Shown piece by piece: positions 1 through 8,370 of a stretch of 64,000 bases of DNA (within the stretch, counting starts at the first letter, position 1; every line of letters starts with the position of its first letter). A program made the position numbers and the translations under genes. Source of the DNA: CAYLZW01 sp964388085 (lineage in GTDB: Bacteria; Myxococcota; UBA727; CAYLZW01). A model generated the notes under the pieces. The model made no database searches and was not told where the DNA came from. It saw only the letters and a program-made list of their open reading frames with translations. Location of the stretch: assembly GCA_964388085.1 (NCBI GenBank), contig CAYLZW010000003.1, positions 1 through 64,000 of the forward strand. The letters are read 5' to 3'.

Positions 1-1796
1 CGGCGCTGAAGCGGGCGCTCTCGCCGCTGCCGAGCCGCCTCGTCTTCCTCTCGCTCGCGGCGCTGTTCTTCGCCGAGCGCATCGCCGGCGAGGGCGCGGT
101 GCAGACGGCCGGACGTGGCGCCGCGGCGCTGCTCTTCGTCGCCGGCGTGGCGCTTCACCTGGTGTTCCGGCGGGGGGCTCCCGCTGCCGCCCAGCGCTAC
201 TCGCTGGCGCTGCTGGTCTCGTACGCGGGGCTCCTGTCCGGTGTGCTCTTGTATGCGCTGCACGTCGGGCTCCGGGCGCAGCCCGACGATCCCGTCGCGG
301 GTTATGCCTTGCTCGCGAGCCTCGTGTTGCTGGCGACGCACGCAGGGGTGCTGTTCGCCGTCGAGCTGACCGGGGCGCCCATGCGCGCGGCGGGCTTCGT
401 CGAGGTGCGGCGTGTGAAGCAGGCGGCCGCCACCGCGGCGGTGCTCGCCTTCGCGCTCGGCGGGCTCGCGTTCTTGAACGTGGCCGCGGCCAAGGTCGAG
501 TGGCGCACGGATCTCTCGTTCGCGGCCCCCACGAGCCCGTCTCACGCGACTTTGTCACTTTTGGAAGCGAGTAACCGAGAGGTCGAGGTGTTCCTCTTCT
601 TCGAGAAGGGCAGCCCGGTGCTGAGCGAGATCGGGGACTACTTCGAGGGGCTCGAGAAAGCGGGCGCCAAGCGGACCGTCCTCGATCAGGCCCTCGACGC
701 GGAGCTCGCCAAGGAGCTGAAGGTCTCGCGCAACGGCAGCGTCGCGTTCCGCAGCGGGGAGCGCAGCGAGACCTGGTACGTCGGCACCGAGCGCGACGCG
801 GCGCGCCGCAAGCTGCGCAAGATTGACGAGGAGGTGCGCACGCGGCTCTCGAAGCTGACGCGCGACGCGAAGACCATCTACTTCACGACGGGACATGGCG
901 AGCGCGGCGACCGAAAGGCGAAGCCGGGCGAGCGCGCGGCGGCGTCGACGTTCGCGAAGCTCGCCAAGGCGCTCAACGCGAAGACCAAGGAGCTCGGCCT
1001 GCGCGAGGGGCTCGGCACCAAGGTCCCCGACGACGCCGATCTCGTCGTCGTGCACGGACCGGAGTCCGCCTTCCTGCCCGGGGAGACCGCGGCGCTCAAG
1101 GCCTACGTGGAGGGCGGCGGCGCCGTCATGTTGCTGCTCGAGCCCGGCGTCGAGCACGGCCTCGATCCGCTGCTCGAGGCGCTCGGCGTCGAGGCCCCCG
1201 GCGTCCCCCTGTTGAACGCCGAGGAGTTCGTCCGGCGTACGCACACCGAGGCCGATCACGCGTTCTTGTTCGCGGCCTCGTTCGCGTCGCACAAGGCCGT
1301 CAAGGCGCTGAACGACGCGCGCGGGAAGGTCGCGCTGCTGTTCTTTCGCGCCGGTGAGCTGAACCGCGAGAAGGACGCGAGCGCCAAGGTCACCTTCATC
1401 GCGCGCTCGCGCAAGGGCACCTTCGCCGACGACAACGGCAACGGGCGCTTCGACGAGGGCGAGCAGCGCAAGGTGCGGGACTTCGCCGCCGCCATCGAGC
1501 GTCCCGTGCAGGGCAAGCCCGAGGCGCGCGCCATCGTCGTCGCGGACTCGGACGTGCTGTCCGACTCGCTGCTCATCGCGGAGGCGAACGCGGCCTTCGG
1601 GTACGAGTCCGTGCTCTGGCTGCTGCGCGATGACGCGGCGGGCGGCGCCGTGGAGATGGACGAGGACGTCCCCATCGTGCACACGCGCGACGAGGACTCG
1701 CTGTGGTTCTACGGCAGCACCGTCGTGATGCCGGGCCTCGTGCTGCTCCTCGGCCTGTTGTTCGTGAAGAGCCGCCGCCGCCGGAGGACGTCATGA
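1..1796 (+). CDS. GldG-type ABC transporter auxiliary membrane protein (5' partial)
   Basis: The frame is already open at base 3, so the true start lies before the window; the GTG at 99 is only the first start codon inside it. The product has about five hydrophobic helices in its first 140 visible residues, then a soluble domain with the IYFTTGHGERG motif typical of the GldG / ABC_transp_aux family (PF09822), and a C-terminal membrane helix ending in a run of arginines. Family knowledge: these proteins accompany ABC-2 permeases and ATPases, in gliding-motility or export systems of unknown substrate. The following DUF4340 gene overlaps it by ATGA (1793-1796), a common pairing in Myxococcota, so the ABC ATPase and permease are probably just upstream. 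The exact substrate cannot be inferred. Confidence 0.85.
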   Translation, partial: ALKRALSPLPSRLVFLSLAALFFAERIAGEGAVQTAGRGAAALLFVAGVALHLVFRRGAPAAAQRYSLALLVSYAGLLSGVLLYALHVGLRAQPDDPVAGYALLASLVLLATHAGVLFAVELTGAPMRAAGFVEVRRVKQAAATAAVLAFALGGLAFLNVAAAKVEWRTDLSFAAPTSPSHATLSLLEASNREVEVFLFFEKGSPVLSEIGDYFEGLEKAGAKRTVLDQALDAELAKELKVSRNGSVAFRSGERSETWYVGTERDAARRKLRKIDEEVRTRLSKLTRDAKTIYFTTGHGERGDRKAKPGERAAASTFAKLAKALNAKTKELGLREGLGTKVPDDADLVVVHGPESAFLPGETAALKAYVEGGGAVMLLLEPGVEHGLDPLLEALGVEAPGVPLLNAEEFVRRTHTEADHAFLFAASFASHKAVKALNDARGKVALLFFRAGELNREKDASAKVTFIARSRKGTFADDNGNGRFDEGEQRKVRDFAAAIERPVQGKPEARAIVVADSDVLSDSLLIAEANAAFGYESVLWLLRDDAAGGAVEMDEDVPIVHTRDEDSLWFYGSTVVMPGLVLLLGLLFVKSRRRRRTS

Positions 1797-2839
1797 GGTC
1801 GCAGGTCATCGCTCACTTCGCGCTGCTCCTCCTCGGCGCCGCGCTCAGCTACCTCGCCTGGAACCGCCCGGACGACGGCGCCGGCGAGAGGGGCGTCGTG
1901 CTGGCGCAGCTCGAGGAGGCGGACATCGAGGAGGTCCACCTCCGCTGGCCGGAGGGCGAGCTGAGCGTCACCCCGCTGCGCTCGGGTGAGGAGACGACCT
2001 GGGTCGCGAGCCTGTCCTACGACGAGGTGCAAAAGCCGGCGAAGGAGGCGAAGAAGGACGACGGCGCGCGAGCGGCCGACGCGGGGCCCTCCGTTGACGA
2101 GGGCGCGCCCGCGGAGCCGGAGAAGGTCCGTAAGAGCGCGCGCTTCCCTGGTGGCCGCTCGGTGGGGCGCGCGCTCGAGACGCTGGCGCCGCTGAGCGCG
2201 CGACGCAGCCTCGGGCCGGTGGAGCCCGATCGGCTCGAGGCCATGGGTCTCGTGCAGCCGGAGCGCCGCCTCGTCGTCAAGGCGAAGGGCGGCAAGAGCT
2301 GGACGTTCGACGTCGGCGCGGCCACCTACGGTGATCAGGCGCGCTACGCCCGGCTCTCGGGCCGGGACGACGTCCTGCTGCTCGACTCCGCCGCCGTGCG
2401 TGGCCTCGAGGGATCGCCCGTGCGCCTCATGGAGGCCCGCCTCGTCACGCTCGAGAGCGAACAGATCGAAGGCATGGACCTGCGCGCGGGCGATCGACAG
2501 GCGGCCTTTCGCCACGTCGACCGGGACCAACCGAAGAAGCGCCACTTCGTCCGCGCCGACGCGCCCGAGCAGCGCTCGGAGGAGGCCAGCGGCCTGTTGT
2601 CGACGCTGCGCGGCCTGCGCGTCAGCAAGTATGTGGACAAGGGCGCGCTCGCAGGAGCGAACGCGCGCGCGGCGGTCACGCTGCGCCGGATCGGCGCGGA
2701 GCCGCTGCGTGTGACGCTTTATGAAGTGTCGGAGGGTTCCGACTTCCTCGTCGAGGCCGGGCCGTGGATCGCCGAGGTGCCGGCGTCGCGCGGCAAGAAC
2801 CTGCTCGACGACATCATCGCCGCGCTGCCCGCCGAGTGA
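1793..2839 (+). CDS. DUF4340 domain-containing membrane-anchored protein
   Basis: The start is the ATG at 1793, which overlaps the preceding stop (ATGA); the frame is open further upstream, but that part lies inside the GldG gene. The 348-residue product has one N-terminal helix (about residues 5-22, signal anchor) and a periplasmic beta-rich region. That region contains a typical DUF4340 arrangement, including a conserved-looking segment near residues 190-250 (KSWTFDVGAATYGDQARYAR). An Asp/Lys/Ala/Pro-rich linker lies at about residues 80-120. Family knowledge: DUF4340 (PF14238) proteins are encoded next to GldG-type ABC components. Function is unknown; it is probably the periplasmic partner of the same transporter, with translational coupling implied by the overlap. 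Confidence 0.8.
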   Translation: MRSQVIAHFALLLLGAALSYLAWNRPDDGAGERGVVLAQLEEADIEEVHLRWPEGELSVTPLRSGEETTWVASLSYDEVQKPAKEAKKDDGARAADAGPSVDEGAPAEPEKVRKSARFPGGRSVGRALETLAPLSARRSLGPVEPDRLEAMGLVQPERRLVVKAKGGKSWTFDVGAATYGDQARYARLSGRDDVLLLDSAAVRGLEGSPVRLMEARLVTLESEQIEGMDLRAGDRQAAFRHVDRDQPKKRHFVRADAPEQRSEEASGLLSTLRGLRVSKYVDKGALAGANARAAVTLRRIGAEPLRVTLYEVSEGSDFLVEAGPWIAEVPASRGKNLLDDIIAALPAE

Positions 2840-2860
2840 TCGCCGCGGCCGAGCGGCGCT

Positions 2861-4786
2861 TCATTCGTCGAAGCTGACGTCGCGCGAGCGGGCTCTCGCC
2901 TTCGTCTGGGCCTCCTTGAGCTTCACCAGGCGATCCGCCGCGGCGGCGGTGGGCTGGATGTCCTGGCAAACCATGAGCAGGTCGTACGAGTCCTCGAAGT
3001 CCTTGCGGTACATCGCGATGTCGGCGCGATCGAGCAGCACGTCGATCTGCGCACTCCACTTGAGCGGGTAGGCCTCCTTGCGGTGCGCCCGGCGACGCGT
3101 CGAGTCGGACAGCACGGCGTAGGCGTCGCTCACCTTCGCCCAGATCCGTTCGCAGACCTCGGCCGCCTCTTTGCGCGCCTCCCCGCCAGGACCGTAGAGC
3201 CGCTCCAGCTCGTCGAAGACCGGCTTTATCTTTCGCGGCGGGGTCGACCAGTGCAGGCCGAGCGCCTCGAAGTGGTTCGCGTGCTGGATCTTCTCCCACA
3301 GGCCCGCCGCGCCCTCGACGAGGCGGTCGAGGCGCTCGCGCTCCTTGCGCTGCCGCTCCGCGCGCGCGACGCCGTCGCCGTCGACCCAGTCGAGGCCGCC
3401 CGAGATCTCGAGCGTGTACAGCACCTCGAAGGCAGAGCGCGCCCCGGCCGCGTGCTGGGTGACGTCGTACACGCTCTCCCGGCCCGTCAGCGCCTTCTGC
3501 GCGAGGCGCTTGTGCGACGACGAGAAGCCGAGCCCCTCGAGCAGCCGCTTGCCGACGTCGTTGAGCTGCGGACAGCGCCCCTGGTGCCGCTCGAGGCCGC
3601 GCTCGAGCGCCTCGTCCGCCAGCTTGCCGACGAGGCCGCTCACCACCTCCTGCATGAGCTGCAGCATGGTGCCGCCGTGGGTCATGCGCGGCGGGCGCTT
3701 GAGGTCGACGACGACGTAGCGGCCCTCCGGCTCGACGAGGTTGCGGCCGAGGGTCGGCATGGCGACGGCGGAGCGCACCTCGCGGCCGTTCATGACGACG
3801 AACGGGTGCATCGGGTGCCCGGCCATCTCGATGTCGACGCGCACCGTCCCCTTCGACGTCAGCAGCCAGCGGAGCAGCAGGTGCGTGTTCGGCAGCGCCA
3901 GGTGCTCGGGCGTGAGCGGCTGCGTGACGGCGAGGGCGAGCACGCCGTCCGCCGTCGTGGGGTTCCACAGCGGACCCTTGCGCTCCAGCACCAGCGCTAC
4001 GCTCGCGCGGCTCCCACGCCCGCTGTCGTCGTCGCCCGCGGCCGGGTCAGCGCCCTCCTCGCGCTCGAGCACGGCGTCTGGCGGCGTCTTCGGCGGCAGC
4101 ACCTCGGGCAGCACGCGCGCGAGCTCGTCGCGCTGCTCGAGCTCGACCACCACCATGCCGCCCGGGCCGAGCTGCAGCGTCGTGTGCACCGGCGTCTCCG
4201 CCAGCCTCGATCCGATCTGCAGCTTCAAGGCACGACGCTCGCCCGGCAGCGGCGGCTGATCGCAGGCCGCCATGACCGCGCCGAGGAGGTAGAGGTCCCG
4301 CCCCGCGACGTTGAAGTCCTGCTCGGAGGCGAAGCGGAGCGTCTCCGCGGACAGGTAGGGCGGGAGCGTCGGCGCCGGGGTCTCTTCCGCTTTGTCATTT
4401 TCCGAATCATCGGAGTCGGCTCCGGCGTGCGCCGGCGCGACCTCGGGGGGCGCCTCGGCCGCGGGAGGTTCCTTTACGCCGGGCGCGCCACCGCCGGGAG
4501 GCTCCGGCAGCGTCGTGTAGGGCGTGAAGGTCCCGGGCGGCGGCTCGACGATGCGCAGCAGCGCCCGCTCGGGCTGCAGCACCACCACCTCGCACTGGAG
4601 CAGCAGCGGCTGGTCGAGGCGCGGCGCCGTCAGCTGGACCTCGATCATGGCCAGCGGCGCGAGCTCGACCTCGGGCAACACCGCGAGGGCGCCCTTGGTC
4701 AGGTAGGTCTCCGCGCTCGCGCGCAGCGACTCGTCGCTCGCGTAGGCGACGGTGTTTCCGGAGCAAAGGCGCGGGAGATCGACCAC
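2861..4786 (-). CDS. PilZ-like / J-domain-like cytoplasmic protein
   Basis: The frame is open up to 5062, but the upstream part runs into the neighbouring gene. I chose the GTG at 4786, just before the residues VDLPRLCSGN; GTG at 4831 is an alternative. The 641-residue protein starts with a PilZ-like beta segment (roughly residues 20-80), then a Pro/Ala/Glu linker. A central helical region contains a long alpha/beta stretch, and the C-terminal part has a J-domain-like region (about residues 520-590: HFEALGLHW and SDAYAVLSDSTRRRAHR). The J-type HPD tripeptide is absent, so Hsp70 stimulation is doubtful. Two-part proteins of this kind are frequent in myxobacteria and uncharacterised. No signal peptide is visible. 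It may be co-transcribed with the membrane protein gene at 4863-6158. Confidence 0.6.
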   Translation of the reverse strand: MVDLPRLCSGNTVAYASDESLRASAETYLTKGALAVLPEVELAPLAMIEVQLTAPRLDQPLLLQCEVVVLQPERALLRIVEPPPGTFTPYTTLPEPPGGGAPGVKEPPAAEAPPEVAPAHAGADSDDSENDKAEETPAPTLPPYLSAETLRFASEQDFNVAGRDLYLLGAVMAACDQPPLPGERRALKLQIGSRLAETPVHTTLQLGPGGMVVVELEQRDELARVLPEVLPPKTPPDAVLEREEGADPAAGDDDSGRGSRASVALVLERKGPLWNPTTADGVLALAVTQPLTPEHLALPNTHLLLRWLLTSKGTVRVDIEMAGHPMHPFVVMNGREVRSAVAMPTLGRNLVEPEGRYVVVDLKRPPRMTHGGTMLQLMQEVVSGLVGKLADEALERGLERHQGRCPQLNDVGKRLLEGLGFSSSHKRLAQKALTGRESVYDVTQHAAGARSAFEVLYTLEISGGLDWVDGDGVARAERQRKERERLDRLVEGAAGLWEKIQHANHFEALGLHWSTPPRKIKPVFDELERLYGPGGEARKEAAEVCERIWAKVSDAYAVLSDSTRRRAHRKEAYPLKWSAQIDVLLDRADIAMYRKDFEDSYDLLMVCQDIQPTAAAADRLVKLKEAQTKARARSRDVSFDE

Positions 4787-4862
4787 GACACCAGCCTGGC
4801 GCGTCCGGCAAGCGCGCGCCAAGCCCCGCACGGATTCGGCGGATTCATCCGGCGGCGAACCG

Positions 4863-6158
4863 CTAGAAACGCAACGCGACGAGGGAGAACATCGGCACCA
4901 TTTGCCGGTCGCGGTCGAGCAGCGCGCTCGGGGGCGCGAACAACACGTCGAGCGGCAGGATCCCGGCGCGTGACGCGGACTCACCACGACGGACGCGGAA
5001 GAACGACACCGCGGCCGTCGTCGACACGAGACCAGCGGCCGCGCCGAGCGCAGCGGCGCCACCGGCGACGACGTCGAGCTCGCGCGAGGGCGGGCCGGCC
5101 GAGCGCAGCAGCAAAGCGCCTCCGCCGACGAGCGCGAACGCGGCCATGGTGCCGAGATCGATGAGCAGCACCTCCCACAGATCGAGGCGCAAGAGCTGAG
5201 CGACGCCGAGGCCCGACGCGAGCCCGATGGACGTGGAGCCGAGGTAGAGCAGCGCCGTGTAGAGCGGGTCGCCGAGGCCCATGAGCGAGAACAAAGGCGT
5301 GGCCGCGAGGCCGACGAGGAGGCCGACGCCGCCTCCGGTGTTCATCGTCGACACCTGCGCGTCCTCGAGCTCGAGCAACGTGGCCAGCACCGCGGCGCTG
5401 CCGAGCCCGAGGTACCCGCCGACGACGGAGGGCAGCAGCGCGAGCGGCAGCGCCTGCTCGAGGTTGTGCCGGAAGGGGGGCAGGGCAGCGTCGGGCCAAG
5501 GCACACCGGAGAGCGAGAACAGCCAAGGGGCGAGCGTGAGCCCGAGACCCGCGCCCCAGCCGATGCCGCTCGCGACGAGGCGCGCGTCGCCGGCCGAGAG
5601 ATCGAGCCCGTCGGCGACGAGCCAACTGCCGAGCGCGAAGCCGCCGCCGAGGACGACCGCGCCCGCGCCACCGGCGGCGCTCACGAACAACGGCAGCGCG
5701 CCCGGGTTCGTCGCGAGCCAGACCGCGCCCACGGCGCCGTTGTAGGCCCCGAACAGGCCGCTCGTCAGCGCCAGCTCGAGGTGGCCGGGCTCGAAGGGGA
5801 TCGGGCGGCGCGGCAGCACCGCACCGCGGAGCGGAGCGCGAGGCGGGATCGCGGACAGCACGCTCTCGGCGCGCAGCGCGGCCGTGCTGCCGGGCGCCTG
5901 CTCGACGACGCGCTCGAGACAGGCCCGGCCGGAGGCGTCCTGCGCCTGGCGCAAGAGGCGCAGGCAGATGGCGTACTGCTCGTCGGCGGCCATGTCGACG
6001 CCCAGGGGGATCACAGGCCCCGTGCGCGAGCGGTCGCCGTCGGCCGCGCTCTGTTCCGGTTCGCTCACCGACGGCGGCGTCGCTCCCGCGTCGCCAGCGA
6101 CGGGGGGCGTCTCGGCCCCGAGCGACAACAGCAAGCTGAGGGCGAATAACCCGGACAC
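4863..6158 (-). CDS. Polytopic membrane protein of unknown function with signal peptide
   Basis: The start is GTG 6158, because a GGAGG lies 5 bases upstream; an in-frame GTG at 6164 is too close to that site. The 431-residue product begins with a hydrophobic signal-like segment, followed by a Pro/Glu/Ser-rich stretch and a short Cys-containing helical hairpin (around residues 55-90) that resembles a TPR-like pair. From residue ~130 onward it has about seven to eight Gly/Ala/Leu-rich membrane segments. It ends in an aromatic residue (FSLVALRF), which is reminiscent of outer-membrane proteins, but the helices look alpha-helical. I do not recognise the family. It is divergent from the glutaredoxin fusion gene, with 135 bases between them, and followed by the PilZ/J-like gene. 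Confidence 0.6.
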   Translation of the reverse strand: MSGLFALSLLLSLGAETPPVAGDAGATPPSVSEPEQSAADGDRSRTGPVIPLGVDMAADEQYAICLRLLRQAQDASGRACLERVVEQAPGSTAALRAESVLSAIPPRAPLRGAVLPRRPIPFEPGHLELALTSGLFGAYNGAVGAVWLATNPGALPLFVSAAGGAGAVVLGGGFALGSWLVADGLDLSAGDARLVASGIGWGAGLGLTLAPWLFSLSGVPWPDAALPPFRHNLEQALPLALLPSVVGGYLGLGSAAVLATLLELEDAQVSTMNTGGGVGLLVGLAATPLFSLMGLGDPLYTALLYLGSTSIGLASGLGVAQLLRLDLWEVLLIDLGTMAAFALVGGGALLLRSAGPPSRELDVVAGGAAALGAAAGLVSTTAAVSFFRVRRGESASRAGILPLDVLFAPPSALLDRDRQMVPMFSLVALRF

Positions 6159-6293
6159 GATCACCTCCCGCGATCTCCCGACGTTGCCCGCTGTGTCGGC
6201 GCACGCGACCCCTCGTCGGAAGGTCCCTCTTGTACCGCCCCGCGCAGACGGTACACCAAGCGGGTTTGTCAGATGCCGTCCGTGGAGGTCGCC

Positions 6294-7262
6294 GTGTCGC
6301 TGAACGCTGGATCACCGAACGCTGGGTCGCCGAACGCTGGGTCGCTAGACGAGTCGCTGCGCGCGCGGCTGCAGAAGCTCATCGACGAGAACGAGGTGCT
6401 GTTGTTCATGAAGGGCAACCGCTCCATGCCGCAGTGCGGGTTCTCGGCGCAGGTGGTGGGCATCCTCGACGAGTACCTGCCGGCGTACGAGACCGTGAAC
6501 GTGCTCGCGGACCCCGAGGCGCGCCAGGGCATCAAGGAGCTCTCCGACTGGCCGACCATCCCGCAGCTCTACGTGAAGGGCGAGTTCGTGGGCGGCTGCG
6601 ACATCGTGCGCGACCTGCACCAGTCGGGCGAGCTCAGCGACGTGCTCGGACACAAGCCCATCGAGCTGGAGCCGCCGAGCATCCGCGTCAGCGACAGCGC
6701 CAAGGCGGCCTTCGAGGAGGCCAAGGAGGAGGCAGAGTACGAATTCTTGCGCCTCGAGATCGGGCCTCGCTTCGAGTACGGCCTCTCCTTCGGCCCGCGC
6801 CTCGAGCGCGACGTCGAGGTCAACGCGGGCGGCCTGACGATCCTGCTCGACCGCGCGAGCGCGCGCCGCGCTGACGGCATGAGCATCGACTTCGTCACCA
6901 CCGACGGCGGCGCCGGCTTCAAGATCGAGAACCCGAACGAGCCCCCGAAGGTCAAGCAGATGACCGTGACGGAGCTGCAGGCGAAGCTCGACGCCAAGGA
7001 GCCGCTGCACCTGTTCGATGTGCGGCCCGAAGACGAGCGCAAGATCGTCTCCATCGAGCAGGCGGTGCCGCTCGACGAGGCGGGCCAGGCGCAACTGCTC
7101 GCGCTCCCGAAGGACGCGCTCATCGTCTTGCACTGCCGGAGCGGTCGGCGCAGCCAGGCGGCGGCCGAGAGCTACCTCGGCCAGGGCTTCACGAACCTCT
7201 ACAACCTGGAGGGCGGCGTCCTCGCCTGGGCCGATCTGCACCCGGGCCTTCCCAAGTACTGA
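6294..7262 (+). CDS. Monothiol glutaredoxin (Grx4) - A-type-like - rhodanese fusion
   Basis: Three domains are visible. Residues ~15-110 are a monothiol glutaredoxin with the CGFS motif, the WPTIPQLYVKGEF loop and GGCDI, as in Grx4/GrxD proteins that carry [2Fe-2S] with glutathione and BolA. Residues ~120-205 resemble HesB/IscA A-type carriers (ending GFKIENPNEPP) but contain no cysteine at all, so cluster binding there is unlikely. Residues ~215-322 are a rhodanese domain with the active-site loop CRSGRRSQ. Start: GTG 6294 has GGAGG five bases upstream, the same GGTCGCC-GTG arrangement as the next gene; ATG 6273 is in frame but has no such site. bolA follows after 9 bases, so the two are probably one iron-sulfur/redox operon. 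Confidence 0.85.
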   Translation: MSLNAGSPNAGSPNAGSLDESLRARLQKLIDENEVLLFMKGNRSMPQCGFSAQVVGILDEYLPAYETVNVLADPEARQGIKELSDWPTIPQLYVKGEFVGGCDIVRDLHQSGELSDVLGHKPIELEPPSIRVSDSAKAAFEEAKEEAEYEFLRLEIGPRFEYGLSFGPRLERDVEVNAGGLTILLDRASARRADGMSIDFVTTDGGAGFKIENPNEPPKVKQMTVTELQAKLDAKEPLHLFDVRPEDERKIVSIEQAVPLDEAGQAQLLALPKDALIVLHCRSGRRSQAAAESYLGQGFTNLYNLEGGVLAWADLHPGLPKY

Positions 7263-7271
7263 GAGGTCGCC

Positions 7272-7505
7272 GTGGATGTGAACGACGAGATCCAACGAGC
7301 CATCGAGGGAGCGATCCCGGGCGCGCGCGTCGAGGTGATGAACGCCTCCCCGGGGCACTTTCAGATCACGGTCCGCTCGGGTGCCTTCGAGGGCAAGAAG
7401 CTGCTCGAGAAGCAGCGCATGGTGCTCGGCGCCATCAAGCACCTGATGGCGGGTGACGCCGCGCCCGTCCACGCCGTGGACAAGATCCACACGCTCGTCG
7501 AGTAA
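7272..7505 (+). CDS. bolA: BolA family protein
   Basis: The 77-residue product has the whole BolA fold: an N-terminal helix, the PGHFQITV strand, the FEGKKLLEKQRMV region and the C-terminal helix with VHAVDKIHTL. The conserved histidine of the C-terminal segment is present. Family knowledge: BolA proteins form [2Fe-2S]-bridged heterodimers with CGFS glutaredoxins, and here the gene directly follows one (9-base gap), which strongly supports that partnership. Start GTG 7272 has a GAGAGG site five bases upstream; a second GTG at 7278 is possible. Confidence 0.92.
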   Translation: MDVNDEIQRAIEGAIPGARVEVMNASPGHFQITVRSGAFEGKKLLEKQRMVLGAIKHLMAGDAAPVHAVDKIHTLVE

Positions 7506-7563
7506 CCCGTCCGAATCGGTGCGGAAACTTGCGTGAGGCGATCCGGCCGCGTCTCATGGGCAG

Positions 7564-7950
7564 GTGCCCGACACCTCGCTCACGCTCGCCTTCGCGCTCG
7601 GCGCCCTGCTCGCGGGCGTCGTCTTGTGGGCCGTGTTCACGGTGCGCCTCTCGCTCGCCTTGCGCGGGGCGCGAAAGAACGCGGTGGCGCTGAGCCGCGC
7701 GACGGTGTTTGGCCAGGTCGCCGAGCAGCTCGTCCCGCTGCTGCCGGACTTCCCGCACGACCTCGAGGACGCGCGCTTCCTCGGGGCGCCGATCGACTAC
7801 GTGGTGTTCGACGGCTACGCGGCGAACGACGAGGTGGAGATCGTCTTTGTGGAGGTCAAGACCGGCAACGCCAAGCTCTCGCGCGGCGAGCGGCGCGTCC
7901 GTGACGCCGTGCGGGCGGGCCGGGTTCGCTTCGAGACCCTTCGGCTGTAA
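7564..7950 (+). CDS. Endonuclease-related protein of the Holliday-junction resolvase type (Endonuc_Holl-like)
   Basis: The 128-residue product starts with one membrane helix (about residues 5-27), followed by a positively charged turn and a small nuclease-like domain. It contains the FLGAPIDYVVFDGY and VEIVFVEVKTGNAKLS segments, which match the core Asp / Glu-x-Lys pattern of PF10107 (Holliday junction resolvase-related proteins, PD-(D/E)XK fold). The catalytic-type D and EVK residues are present. The start is GTG 7564; no good ribosome-binding site is visible, so the start is moderately certain. The gene lies between bolA and the alkyltransferase-like gene. A role in DNA repair at the membrane is inferred from the family only. 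Confidence 0.75.
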   Translation: MPDTSLTLAFALGALLAGVVLWAVFTVRLSLALRGARKNAVALSRATVFGQVAEQLVPLLPDFPHDLEDARFLGAPIDYVVFDGYAANDEVEIVFVEVKTGNAKLSRGERRVRDAVRAGRVRFETLRL

Positions 7951-7959
7951 CGTCGAGCG

Positions 7960-8370
7960 ATGCCGTACGATCCCGATCGCCATGGCCCCGTGCGCATCGT
8001 GGGGCCGGGCTTTCACGAGCGCGTCTATGTCGTCGTCGCCCGCGTGCCGAAGGGCCGCGTGACCACGTACGGCGACGTGGGCGGGGCGCTCGGCTCGCCC
8101 AACGTCGCGCGCCAGGTGGGCTACGCGCTCGCGGCGCTGCCGAGCAACCGCCACGACGTGCCCTGGCATCGTGTCATCAACGCGAAGGGCTGCATCAGCT
8201 TTCGGGGTGACGAGGAGCGCGGCGCCGAGCAGCGACGCCGGCTGGCCAAGGAGGGCGTGCCCTTCGACGAGGCCGGGCGCGTGCGCGACTTCAAGGCTCG
8301 CCGCTTTCGCTTCGACAGCCCGCCGATGGGTCCGCGCGACCACGACGAGGACGAGGAGGGCGCGTCGTGA
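7960..8370 (+). CDS. Alkyltransferase-like (ATL) DNA-binding protein, MGMT family
   Basis: The 136-residue protein has the C-terminal DNA-binding fold of O6-alkylguanine-DNA alkyltransferases: VPKGRVTTYGDVGGALG (winged helix) and the RQVGYALAALP segment. The acceptor motif PCHRV is replaced by PWHRV, so the reactive cysteine is a tryptophan. By family knowledge this marks alkyltransferase-like proteins, which bind alkylated bases and hand them to nucleotide-excision repair instead of removing the alkyl group. It is short because the N-terminal MGMT domain is missing. An acidic tail (DHDEDEEG) ends it. It overlaps the next gene by GTGA (8367-8370). A TAACGT hexamer lies 6 bases before the ATG. 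Confidence 0.88.
   Translation: MPYDPDRHGPVRIVGPGFHERVYVVVARVPKGRVTTYGDVGGALGSPNVARQVGYALAALPSNRHDVPWHRVINAKGCISFRGDEERGAEQRRRLAKEGVPFDEAGRVRDFKARRFRFDSPPMGPRDHDEDEEGAS

Noticed and set aside
3083..5164. Long open frame on + strand antisense to the PilZ/J-like gene
   Set aside because: It lies opposite a gene with clear domains and has Arg/Ala/Pro-rich low-complexity translation, the usual effect of high GC3 codons; no known motif.
7960..8370. Active O6-methylguanine-DNA methyltransferase
   Set aside because: The acceptor cysteine is replaced by Trp (PWHRV), which identifies ATL proteins instead.
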